Shown piece by piece: positions 45,221-56,534 of a stretch of 64,000 nt of DNA. The stretch lies in NCBI GenBank assembly GCA_024220505.1, contig JAKZZE010000002.1, forward strand, positions 2,454,289-2,518,288, given 5' to 3'. Position 1 is the first letter of the stretch. Each line of letters starts with the position of its first letter. The position numbers were made by a program, and so were the translations under genes. This stretch comes from Rhizopus arrhizus. Lineage: Eukaryota; Mucoromycota; Mucoromycetes; Mucorales; Rhizopodaceae. Under the pieces are notes generated by a model. That model saw only the letters and a program-made list of their open reading frames with translations. It ran no database searches and had not been told where the DNA came from.

Positions 45221-46889
45221 CAGTGGCCAGCAAACCGTTCGCACAAAACGCATTTTTTTCTTTCTGCGCCTTTTACGACATATTACTCTTACTAAATGCT
45301 ACCTATAATACATATTGCCTAAAAGTACAAACCCTTGGCGTTCTGATGACGTATGATATGTCGCCCTACGCGCACCCTAAACAGTACTACGGACAATTAA
45401 AACTCAAAGGTACATTCGAACGGTTTTGCGGCCGTATGTTTCGAAATCAAAATGTGTTAAAATAAGTTTATTTAATATCCAATATAAAGCCCATCAGCCT
45501 CAATAACTGCACGGCATCGCTCTGGCATACTTTTAATAAACTTTTGGCATTCTTCAGCAGTGATTTGGTACCAAGTGTGTCCTATACGGTCCCATAGCTC
45601 ATGCATACCACATGGAGGAGAGTCATAGTTTCTAAACAACCGTCTTTTACGTAATTGCCACATGTTTTCGATTGGGTTTAAGTCCGGTGATTGTGGTGGC
45701 CATTCCATTACATGAAACTCTTGCTCATTTAGCCATTTTGATACGACTTTTGCTGTATGTTTGGGGTCGTTGTCCTGCATAAAGATGAACTGATTGGTAA
45801 ATTTTCCACTTTCTTCCATATACCAAGCCAAAGACTTCATCAAATCATCTTGTAAAACCTCCAAATAGACGTCCTTTGTCATGCACTTGCCCACATCCAC
45901 AATATAGCCTGGGCCATACCAGCTAATACAGCTCCATACCATTATACAACCTCCTCCATGCTTCACTGTCTCACGAACCTGATGCTTTTTTAACGGTTTG
46001 CCTGGCACTTTCCATGCATAAGACTTTCCGTCGGATCCAAAACGGTTGACTTTGGTTTCGTCAGACCATATGACGTTCATCCAATCGTTTACTGTCCAGT
46101 CAATGTGCTGACGTGCCCATTGGAGCCTCCTCATTCTATTTCTTTCATTAATTAAAGATTTCTTTGGCTTGACGAATGAGACCAAACCAGCATCTTTTAA
46201 TGCCCTACGTACAGTATCTACAGAAACTGACTTGCCCAGGTTCTGCTCCAATGATTGCTGTGCTTGTACAGCGTTTTCGAGTCCATCTGCTGTTATAGCG
46301 CGAACGAGATGCTGCTGTTCCCGCTTAGTGAGCGCTTTTGGTCTGCCACCCTTGTCATTTCTAGCAGGCAAACCTAATTCTAAGCGAACCTTATGAACAG
46401 TAGATGACGATACTTTGACTATCTTTGCAATTTTGTGATAAGAAAAGCCTTGACGAAGGTAAAGCTCAATTGTGTTCTTGCGATCTTGTGTCAATGGTTG
46501 CATGTTAAGTAATTACTTGGTAGATGTCGAGATGTCGAAATGAGAATGTATGAATGACAAAAGAAAAAAAGTAGAAAAATAATGCGCAGTGATGAATTAG
46601 TAAGCAGCGAAAGTTCTGGAAGGATTGGAGAGCGCAGTGACTGCGTTTATCGCAATCGACTAACTCCTAAAACGTGGCTGCAAAACCGTTCGAATGTACC
46701 TTTGAGTTTTAATTGTCCGTAGTACTGGTTAGGGTGCGCGTAGGGCGACATATCATACGTCATCAGAACGCCAAGGGTTTGTACTTTTAGGCAATATGTA
46801 TTATAGGTAGCATTTAGTAAGAGTAATATGTCGTAAAAGGCGCAGAAAGAAAAAAATGCGTTTTGTGCGAACGGTTTTGCTGGCCACTG
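45221..46889 (-). mobile_element. Tc-2: intact Tc1/mariner element, 1,669 bp
   Basis: TA flanks at 45219-45220 and 46890-46891. Inverted repeats of about 215 bp start CAGTGGCCAGCAAA(A)CCG, differing by one A between ends, and carry the inner inverted motif CGAACGGTTTTGCGGCC. The transposase frame is uninterrupted, so this is the best candidate for an active Tc1 in the window. Confidence 0.95.
45472..46503 (-). CDS. Tc-2 transposase, intact DD34E, 343 aa
   Basis: Cut-and-paste transposase that excises and inserts the element at TA. Residues 1-60 form a first helix-turn-helix (YLRQGFSYHKIAKIVKVSSS), followed by GGRPKALTKREQQH and a second DNA-binding half. The catalytic core has the first Asp in VIWSDETKVNRF, the second in FMQDNDPKHTAK and the Glu in DLNPIENMW. 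There are 34 residues between the second Asp (QD) and the Glu, the DD34E spacing of Tc1. It ends at EADGLYIGY, where relatives read KGRWTKY, so the C-terminal tail differs slightly. No stop or frameshift is seen, and the start ATG lies 45 codons before the GGRPK motif as in the related copies. Confidence 0.95.
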   Translation of the reverse strand: MQPLTQDRKNTIELYLRQGFSYHKIAKIVKVSSSTVHKVRLELGLPARNDKGGRPKALTKREQQHLVRAITADGLENAVQAQQSLEQNLGKSVSVDTVRRALKDAGLVSFVKPKKSLINERNRMRRLQWARQHIDWTVNDWMNVIWSDETKVNRFGSDGKSYAWKVPGKPLKKHQVRETVKHGGGCIMVWSCISWYGPGYIVDVGKCMTKDVYLEVLQDDLMKSLAWYMEESGKFTNQFIFMQDNDPKHTAKVVSKWLNEQEFHVMEWPPQSPDLNPIENMWQLRKRRLFRNYDSPPCGMHELWDRIGHTWYQITAEECQKFIKSMPERCRAVIEADGLYIGY

Positions 46890-47795
46890 TATATTCTTGA
46901 AGCAACTGATGGAACGGTTGTATCTTATCTTTAAACAATTGTACATAGGTACAGTCATCGTCAGACAATCTACTTAGGTTCCAAAGTAAGCGAGGATGAC
47001 TGGACGAGTCAGGAGGAGGAGGGGGCACAAGACAAGAAAGAGACAGAGGACTATGATCAGACCCGAGAGCAAGATCGTCATGGACTCTTAATTGTGCGTT
47101 GTGGAGGTCCTGCGTGCTAAGGAAAAGGTCAATAACACTATGGAAATGTCGGCCTGTCATGGAGCTGAATCGTGTGTGCGAATTATACGTGGGTATTCCA
47201 AACGCAAGTTCAGAATTCCAACAGCGTAAACCATTCTCGACGATCCAGTTGTTCAGAGCAGTGCCACGACGGGTGGTGCGGTTATCACCAAGCATCTCAC
47301 GGTGTCGAGCGTTAAAGTCGCCGCAGATGATGGTGTTTTGTTGTGATGGGTGGGTTTGTACGGGTAGATTGTCAAGTATTTCCATAGCTTCATCGACTGA
47401 TAGTGCTGGTGGCAGGTAAACACAGTGAATCAGCATGTTGGAGACTTGACAGGTGAGGACGTATGGGGAGGTGGATGTAAAATGAGTGACTTCATATGGA
47501 CAATCAGGGTGGACCAAGAGACTGATTCCCATTTCACCACGATAGGTGTTGTCTACTGGTATTGCATATGTATGGTACTGTTTCCAATTGGTGAGAAACC
47601 TCAACGGTGACAAGAGCCACGTCTCGGTAAGAAACAGTAGATGGGTAAAAGGAATGGAGTTAGTAATGGCATCAATAGTGTGACGAGCACAACCATTGGT
47701 GTTCCATAAGGTCATAGAGAGGATATTATTTGGTATAGACGAAGGAGTGGAAGGAGGGTATACATTATGATTGTTATTATTATTTACCTAACTCA

Positions 47796-49134
47796 TTAGA
47801 TCTCTTCAGCTGGTTCACCAGCACCAGTAGGAGAAGGTTGATCTTGAAGAGATGGGAGAGGTTCTTGAGGGTCAACTTCATTCATTATGACATCCAGAAA
47901 GGATGTTTTGACCTTGGTGGCGGCTTGACGTGGAGGGCGGGACTTGTTTAAAAGGTCTTGGTATTGCTCCTGAGTGATCCAAGACTTGTTGAGAAAGGAG
48001 CGCGCAACTGAGGGACGCACTTCAACGCGTACGTGATCCAAGGCACGAAGGAGAGAGGCGGTGTGAATTTCACACATCTTGAGATGTCGTTCGTCATTTG
48101 TGAGATCGGCAAACTTGGAATCTCTAAGATTAGCAGCATCGCGAGGGTTGAACTCTTCCAGAGGCTTGATGCCTGCCTTGTTGAGTGTAGTCAAAGCATG
48201 GTCTACGTAGTCATTGTGAACCAAGATGGCGACTACACGGCTGGTGGGGTAATACAAGTGGAGAATCCGGGAGTTCTCAAGGCGTAGCTTGGCTAGCTTA
48301 GCACGGGCATTACCGATGGACTCGCGGAAACGGCAAGGGAGGTATATGTATTGGTACCCATGGGTACCGGAGACAGGAGTGAACGTACGTGCCACCACTT
48401 GAAGTTGTCTGGTGGACAACACCTTGCGGGGGCGAGTGGTGGGAGGCTTGTGCGCAGGAGGAGCGGTTTTCTTTCCCTTTAAAGCAGCTGCCTTATAGGG
48501 AGCAGGAGTAGCCATGGGTTGAGGAGGAGGACAAGGAGTCGATTTCCACTTTGAGGCCTCAGTGCCAGCGCTAGGCTTGGGCTGTTGTTGTGGCTGTTGG
48601 GCTTGAGGGGCCTCAAGTTCAGCAATACGGGCCTGAGCTACCTTGAGCTCCTCTCGAAGGCGTTGGTTCTCTTGGACCAAAGACTCCACATGAAGAAGCC
48701 TGGCTTGGAAGGGCCGGAACCAATCCGGGACGGAAGAAGGTAAACCAAAATCAAGTGGTTGGTCCACTGTGAGCACGGGAGTCTGGTGGGTAGGCTGTTG
48801 GGTGTGCCCAAAGTCAAGAGTTGCTTGAGGATTCATGATAAAGTCGATATTATGTGACTTTATCTTGCGATTGGGACGGCTCACTTGGTCAAGGGGTTGA
48901 AGTTGTGGTGAGCGGTCGGAGAGGGTGCGCTTAGTAGAGGCGGTGGAGGAGGAGGAGGAAATAGGTTCCTGGTTACTGATTTTGCTGTGGGTTGTAGTTT
49001 CTTCTTGAATCTTTGAAACTGGATTACTTGATGAGGTTTGAATTGAAGAAGGTGTGGTAAGTGGAATAATGTTGTTTCTTGATGGATGTATCGAACTAAT
49101 GACGGATTGATAGGTTTTCTTTAGAGAAGTGTAT
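47796..49134 (-). pseudogene. LINE-B ORF1, N-terminus cut off by CACTA-4
   Basis: The open frame reaches back without a stop to base 49133, one base inside the CACTA-4 insertion point, so the true start lies beyond the CACTA array. About 446 residues are visible. A Ser/Thr-rich and basic N-terminal part is followed by a Leu-rich coiled coil (VESLVQENQRLREELKVAQA) and a Pro/Gln/Lys-rich linker. A C-terminal part contains HGYQYIYLPCRFRES and SRVVAILVHNDYVDHAL, resembling an RNA-binding fold. It would be the nucleic-acid-binding partner of ORF2. The in-frame GTG at 48884 is not a credible start. Confidence 0.82.
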
Positions 49135-49404
49135 CACTGCAAATAATTGGAGATATTAAACGTAGTTTTTTAGCATAAATGAGCGCAACAACGCGAAGTT
49201 TAACGCAACTCCACGGAATTTTATTGCTCTTTTAAACGATTTTCGATGCAGTTCAGTAATCGTTAAATAACTTTTACGCAAGCAAGAGGATGTCATTTAG
49301 TGTTCTTTTACCAAAGCATTTTTTACGTTTCAATTAATACTAGTCAACGTTTGAGCAACGAATGATACGTTTTAAAACATTACTTTATATGTCTTTTTGT
49401 TCTT

Positions 49405-49530
49405 TTATCGACCGCTCATATTGCCTTATATATTTCTTTATGAACCACTCATATTGCTTTATATACTTCTTTATTGACCACTTGTATAGCTTATATACTT
49501 CTTTATTGACCATTCATATTGCAATAAATA
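49405..49530 (+). repeat. 33-bp subterminal repeats of CACTA-4
   Basis: About 3.5 copies of the unit seen in CACTA-3, with CTTATATACTTCTTTATTGA as its best-kept part. Confidence 0.75.
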
Positions 49531-50678
49531 TTGCTTTATATATACAAAAAAATAGGGATTTTGTTTATAAAAATAGCTTTTTTTTTATTTGAATAAAATA
49601 ATAATAACAAAATATGATATTTCTTTGCTTGTAGCGTTTTAAAAGTGTACTTGACTTACCTAACGTCACCAGAACAGCAGCATCTAATCTAAAAATACAT
49701 CAACTAGTCTCGTGGAACTCAAAAAGTTAAAAGAAAAAAAGAAAAAAAAAAAAAAAAAAAAAAAAAAGCCAAGCTCAAGGATTCAGAGACACAAGGATTC
49801 AAGGATTCAAGGACTTGGGAAATCAAAGCAAAAGAAAAGACATCATTACTAAGAACCAAAGAAAAGACAGAAAAGAGATAGAAGAGGCCAAAGCAAAGCA
49901 GCATTCGTCTATAACAATTATTAGCTATCGTGTATATGTAGTAAAAGTAATAGTACCTTTCTTTAGATAGACCATGGGAAGAAAACTAGCTAAGCGTATA
50001 CAAAAGACTAAAAATACAGCACGCATCTATAATAATTATTAGCTATTGAGTGTATGTAGTAAAAGTAATAGTACCTTGCTTTAGATAGCCCAGAAGAAAC
50101 TAGCTAAGCTTATAGCAATAAGTAAAAGAAGCAATGATAATCCTGGGAAAGAGACTTTGTAAAGACCATTTAAACCATAATGAAAGCAGCCGATACATCT
50201 TTACTACAGTAAAAGCACCATTAGAGCTGGAATAGAATATATAATATTAAGAACTTACCTTTTATAAAAAGAAAAAAAAAAAAAGAAAAGTGCTTTTTTG
50301 TAGCCTTATTTTACCAATGTTACACTTATTCAATGTCTATCCATATTAGAAATCAAAAACTGTTGCTTTTCATATAGTTTACATTTAATGGTATCCCAAA
50401 AGATAACTAATACATTGCTTGAGTAAGTTTTATTACTTGAATGCAATATGTTTAGGAGGAAGGTTATTATTTTATTTTATTTTATTTTTACTTGAAATAA
50501 AAAAAAAGTCGGTATCTTAACAAATTATAGCAGTAAAACAATATCTTTTTTTTTCTCCCTTGTTTTGTTTCATGGAATACACTAGATGCCAAAGGCACAA
50601 AACAAAAAAAAAGGGAAAGCTCAAGCACTGGTCAAATGTAAGCTTATAAAAATAATAATAACAACCAAGTCTAATGTC

Positions 50679-50722
<44 letters not shown>

Positions 50723-50724
<2 letters not shown>

Positions 50725-50740
50725 TTAGGAATTCCTAATG
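50723..50740. promoter_or_regulatory. Perfect 18-bp palindrome beside T-run in CACTA-4
   Basis: CATTAGGAATTCCTAATG, identical to the CACTA-3 copy and again directly after a long T-run (50682-50721). Confidence 0.6.
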
Positions 50741-51766
50741 GGTCACATTCGGATGACGAACATGAGCCACATGAGCAAAGTTGTTCGTTTTAACACGATA
50801 AAACTATAAGAATATCAAACTTATATTGTTGCTTGTTGTTGAAAAGTTTTTTTTGATAAAGGAAGTTGGCAATGTTAACATCTCTAATGGCTAATGGCTA
50901 ATGGCAAATTACACCCATGTGCAAACATAAAGTAAGTAATGAACTAGTATAAGCTTAAAAACATATAATCTTTTTATTGTATGTCATGAAAAATAATAAA
51001 GCAATCTATTTACTTGAAAAACAAAAAAACTGTTCATGTATCTATTAATTATAATTGCCTTGTAACAAGATGTTAACAAAGCTTCTTTTTTTTTTATTCT
51101 TTTTAGAATATACACGTATTCTTTTGTTATAATGTAAAAGCATTTGTATTTTTATAAAACATGTTTACTGTTAGGTTATTGTTTTCATTTGAATAAGGAA
51201 CCTTTTATTGCTATGCTCTTTTTTTTTTTTTTTTTTTTTACTAGGTCTTTTTTTTTAACTTTGTCTTTTTTTTTTTAATTTTAATTTTCCAGCTTCTTTT
51301 TTTTCCCAAACGCAACTATTTTGTTAAGTTCTGTTACACGCTTCAAATGAACTAAGCTAAAGATCATAGACTGCCTTCCTAATATGTATTCTTTTGATCA
51401 AAATAATCACAATGTGTTTTTGTTTTCCGCATTTTGCCCTCAAAAATAAAAAAAAAGAAAATATCGGTCTTTCAACGATAGAGGAGAACAGGCTTTCCAA
51501 AAAGAGACTATTTGAAAAAAAAAAGACACTTTTTTAAAACATGAATAACTCTATGAATACTTACACCACAAAAAAAATAATAAAATTATTAAATTTCTTT
51601 ATTTTTTTCGCACCTAAATCTTTTTTCAAAATTCAAAAAGGTGCAATACAGAGCATTTTAATTTTTTTCGTTTATTCAATGTTGTTCAAATCGTTGAAAT
51701 TTTGATGTTAGAAATGACTGCAAATGACTGATAACGCTGAAAATCACCAATTATTTGCAGTGTGCG

Positions 51767-54412
51767 CACTGCAAATAATAGTGCAAATTCGTTACCTGAT
51801 TGACTAGCAACCTTGCGAAATAATTTACATTCGTGTACAATCAGGTAAGAGATTTATCCACGCACAGCCTTCTGTCTCTGCCACAAATCGTGTAAGTTAT
51901 TGTTCGCCCTTTGGTTATGTGATGGTACAAGATTTGTGGCCAACACAGGAGACTGTTGGGAGACTTTTTCGTTAACTGATCTTGCAAGATGGATCTTTCA
52001 TCAGTTACGTTGTGGCTCTTGTTTATTATCAATTTGATATCTAATGGTGCTTGGCAACCAATCACGCTTTGTAAAACACTACTTTATTTGTCTTTTTGCT
52101 CTTTTATAAACCACTCATATTGCCTTATATACTTCTTTATGAACCACTTATATTGCTTTATATACTTCTTTATCGACCATTCATATTGCAATAAATATTG
52201 CTTTATATACACAAAAAAATAGGGATTTTGTTTATAAAAAATAGCTTTTTTTTTATTTGAATAAAATAATAATAACAAAATATGATATTTCTTTGCTTGT
52301 AGCGTTTTAAAAGTGTACTTGACTTACCTAATGTCACCAGAACAGCAGCATTTAATCTAAAAATACATCAATTAGTCTCGTGGAACTCAAAAAGTTCTCA
52401 AAAGAAAAAAGAAAAAAAAAAGCCAAGCTCAAGGATTCAAAGACACAAGGATTCAAGGATTCAAGGACTTGAGCACTCAAAGCAAAGAAAAGACATCAGT
52501 ACTTAAGAACCAAAGTAAAACAAGGAAAGAAACAGAAAGAGGCCAAAGCAAAGCAGCATTCATCTATAACATTTATTAGCTATCGTGTATATGTAGTAAA
52601 AGCAATAGTACCTTTCTTTAGATAGACCATGGGAAGTAAACTAGCTAAGCGTATACTCACAAGTAAAAAAAGCAGCACACATCTATAATAATTATTAGCT
52701 ATTGAGTGTATGTAGTAAAAGTAATAGTACCTTGCTTTAGATGGACCATGAAAAAAAAAAAGAAAAGAAAAAAGAAACTACTCAAGCTTATATCAACAAG
52801 GAAAAGAAGAAGCAATGATAATCCTGGGAAAAAGACTTTATAAAGACCATTCAAACCATAAAGAAAGCAGCCGATACATCTTTACTACAGTAAAAGCACC
52901 ATTAGAGCTGGAATAGAATATATATAATATTAAGAACTTACCTTTTATAAAAAAAGAGAAGAAAAAAAAAGAAAAAAAAAAAAACAGAAGTGCGTTTTTT
53001 GTAGCCTTATTTTACCAATGTTACACTTATTCAATGTCTATCCATATTAGAAATCAAAAACTGTTGCTTTTCATATAGTTTACATTTAATGGTATCCCAA
53101 AGGTAACTGATACATTACTTGAACAAGGTTTATTACTTGAATGCAATATGTTTAGCATGAAGGGTATTATTTTATTTTATTTTTTACTTGAAATAAAAAA
53201 AAAGTCGGTATCTTAACAAATTATAGCAGTAAAACAATATCTTTTTTTTTTTTCTCCCTTGTTTTGTTTCATGGAATACACTAGATGACAAAGGTACAAA
53301 AGATAAAAAAGAATGCTCAAGTATTGATCATATGTAAGTTTATAAAAAAAAATAATAGCAACCAAGTCTAATGTCGGTCTTTTTTTTTAAATTAGGAATT
53401 CCTAATGGGACACATTCGGATGATGAACATGAGCCTCATGAGCAAAGTTATTCTTTCCAACACGATAAAAATATAAGAATATCAAACTTATATTGTTGCT
53501 TGTTGTTGAAAAGCCCTTTTTGATAAAGGAAGTTGGCAATGTTAACATCTCTAATGGCTAATGGCTAATTGCAAATTACACCCATGTGCAAACATAAAGT
53601 AAGTAATGAACCAATATAGCTTAAAAATATATATTCTCTTGTATTATTTGTCATAAAAAATAATAAAGCAATCTATTTACTTGAAACACAAAACTTTTGC
53701 TTGTATTTGTTAATTATAACTGCCTTGTAATAAAATTTGAGCAGAGCTTCTTTATTTTTTTATTCTTTTTAGAATATACATGTATCCTTTTGTTATAATG
53801 CAAGAACATTTGCATTTCTATAAAGTATATTTGCTGTTAAATTATTGTTTTCATTTGAATAAGGAATCTTTTATTGCTATATTCTTTTTTTTTTTTACTC
53901 AGTCTTTTTCTTTAACTTTGTCTTTTTTTTTTTACTTTTAATTTTTCAGCTTCTTTTTTTTTTTTTTCCCAAACGCAACTATTTTGTTACGTTCTGTTAC
54001 ACGCTTCAAATGAACTAAGCTAAAGATCACAGACTGCCTTCCAAATATGTATTCTTTTGATCAAAATAATCACATTGTGCTTTTGTTTTCCGCATTTTGT
54101 CCTCAAAAACAAAAAAAGAAAATATCGGCCTTTAAACAATGGAGAGAAATACGCTTTCCAAAAAAAGATCATTTGTAAAAAAAGACATTTTTTTAAAAAT
54201 GTGAATAACTCCATGAATATTTACCCTACAAATAAAATAATAACATCGTTAAATTTCTTTATTTTTTTCGTATCTAAATCTTTTTTCAAAATTCGAAAAT
54301 GATCAATACAGCAAGATTTAATTTTTTTCAGGAAAAAAAATAACAATCCGTTACCCAAAAGAAGAGCAATCTTGCGCAATCCGGTACCTAATTGGAACGA
54401 TTATTTGCAGTG
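51767..54412 (+). mobile_element. CACTA-5: non-autonomous CACTA element, 2,646 bp, TSD GCG
   Basis: Left CACTGCAAATAATAGTGC, right GGAACGATTATTTGCAGTG. GCG is duplicated at 51764-51766 and 54413-54415. It begins 4 bp after CACTA-4 ends. The left 300 bp resemble CACTA-2 (ATTTGTGGCCAACACAGG and the 33-bp repeats at 52108-52200). A palindrome core GGAATTCC lies near 53394-53401. No gene. Confidence 0.9.
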
Positions 54413-56257
54413 GCGGGCACTGCAAATAATAGTGTAAATTGGGTAACAAATCGTTTACCAATCTTGTGAAATAATTTACAATCGTGTACAATCAGGTAAG
54501 AGATTTATCCACGCACAGCCTCCTGTCTCTGCCACAAATCGTGTAAGTTATTGTTTGCCCTTTGGTTAATTGATGGTTCAAGATTTGTGGCCAACACAGG
54601 AGACTGTTGGGAGACTTTTTCGTTAACTGATCTTGCAAGATGGATCTTTCATCAGTTACGTTGTGGCTCTTGTTTATTATCAATTTGACATCTAATGGTG
54701 CTTGGTAACCAATCACGCTTTGTAAATCATTACTTTATTTGTCTTTTCGCTCTTTTATAAACCACTCATGTTGCCTTATATACTTCTTTATTGACCACTC
54801 ATATTGCATTATATACTTCTTTATGAACCACTTATATAGCTTTATATACTTCTTTATTGACCATTCATATTGCAATAAATATTGCTTTATATACACAAAA
54901 AAATAGGGATTTTGTTTATAAAAAATAGCTTTTTTTTTTATTTGAATAAAATAATAATAACAATACATAGTATTTCTTTGCTTGTAGCGTTTTAAAAGTG
55001 TACTTGACTTACCTAATGTCACCAGAATAGCAGCATCTAATCTAAAAATACATCAATTAGCCTCGTGGAACTCAAAAAGTTCTCAAAAGAAAAAAAAAAA
55101 AAGAAAAAAGAAAAAAAGAAAAAAAGAAAAAAAAAAAGCCAAGCTCGAGGATTCAAAGACACAAGGATTCAAAGACTTGGGTACTCAAAGCAAAAGAAAA
55201 GACATCAGTACTTAAGAACCAAAGCAAAGGCAGAAAAGAGATAGAAAAGGCCAAAGCAAAGCAGCATTCATCTATAATAGTTATTAGCTATCGTGTATAT
55301 ATAATAAAAGTAATAGTACCTTTCTTTAGATAGACCATGGGAAGAAAACTAGCTAAGCGTATACAAACGACCTAAAAAAGCAGCAGACATCTGTAATATT
55401 TATTAGCTATTGAGTATATGTAGCAAAAATAATAGCACCTTGCTTTAGATGGGCTAAGAGAAAAACCTTGCTAAGCTTTACCAACAAGTAAAAAAAAAAA
55501 AAAAAGGGAAGCAGTAAGCATCTATAATAATTATTAGTTATTGAGTATATAGTAAAAGTAATAGTACCTTGCTTTAGATGGATCATGAGATAAAAAAAAA
55601 AAAGAAAAAAAAGCATCAGCCAAGCTTATACTAACAAGTAAAAGAAGCAATGATAATCATGGGAGAGACTTTATAAAGACCATTTAAAACATCACGAAAG
55701 GAACAAACACAACTTTACTAAAAAAAAAATACCATAAGAATAGAAATAGAATATATATAATGTTAAGAACTTACCTTTTAGAAAGAATGTTTTGTTTAAA
55801 AAAAAAAAGAAAAAAAAAAAAAAGGAAAAAAAAAAAGTACTTTTTTTATAGCCTCATTTTACCAGTGTTACAGTTATCCACTATCGATTAAAAATAAGTC
55901 TTCTTTAATACTGTTTAACTATTGAAACATTCAGAGAGGCTATTCATAAACAGTTTAAACTTTCTCTTCTTTTTTTTTTTTTATTTAAATGTAATATCTT
56001 TAACTCCAAAGGCTTTTTTTTCTTCGCTTTTTTTGTAGAACAAACAAAAGTATCATCTTGTTTTGTGTTCATCTTCAATTTATTTTGTACTTATGTTTTT
56101 TTTTTTTTTCTTCCATATATAATTTGTTTTAAAAAATGTCTCGTCGTGCTGCCACCCCCATCAACGTTCCCAGCAATGCTCCCAAGAGAGCAAGAATTTC
56201 CATGAGCATTGCTGGATCATCATCCACCGTTGTTCCTGTTTCTGCTGCTGCTCCTGC

Positions 56258-56292
<35 letters not shown>

Positions 56293-56534
56293 TCCTGTTC
56301 CTGTTCCTGTTCCTGTTTGCAAGCTTCAGTAGCTTTACAGCTCCTCGCTTGGAGAGCCCTGTTGGCACTGAAGCCATCGGAGCAGCCTCTGGTCTCGCAC
56401 CAGAGATAATAGCTGCTCAGATACAGCAATTACAACAATTGCTGCAGCAACAGCAACAGCAGCAGCAGCAACACCGAGCTTCAGAAGCTGAGGTCGACGC
56501 GGCCAAAAAGAATGCAGTGTAAGTTTAGGACATA

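Larger units (their letters stand above)
44325..47715 (-). pseudogene. LINE-B ORF2: endonuclease and C-terminus, reverse transcriptase missing
   Basis: 47715 to 46892 encodes an AP-type endonuclease: MTLWNTNGC, LTETWL, ICGDFNARH and LGSDHSPLSL carry the expected Asn, Glu, Asp and His positions. 45218 to 44325 encodes the region downstream of RT: LEKAQDQCLRMAFGG, RWRMGWLPGRP and a CCHC-like CRCGHPHASRAHLLSC. Tc-2 sits between the two parts, but removing it joins endonuclease directly to the C-terminal region with a one-base frame change. The whole RT domain was therefore deleted. Domain order and motifs fit an I/Jockey-like LINE (family-level inference). Confidence 0.88.
49135..51762 (+). mobile_element. 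CACTA-4: non-autonomous CACTA element, 2,628 bp
   Basis: The left end matches CACTA-3 (CACTGCAAATAATTGGAGAT), as does the right end (CACCAATTATTTGCAGTG), over hundreds of bases. The centre (about 50320-50500) matches CACTA-2 and -5 instead. No gene. Flanks differ (TAT left, TGC right), which fits later insertion of CACTA-5 and -6 beside it or a rearrangement. It disrupts LINE-B ORF1. Confidence 0.9.
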
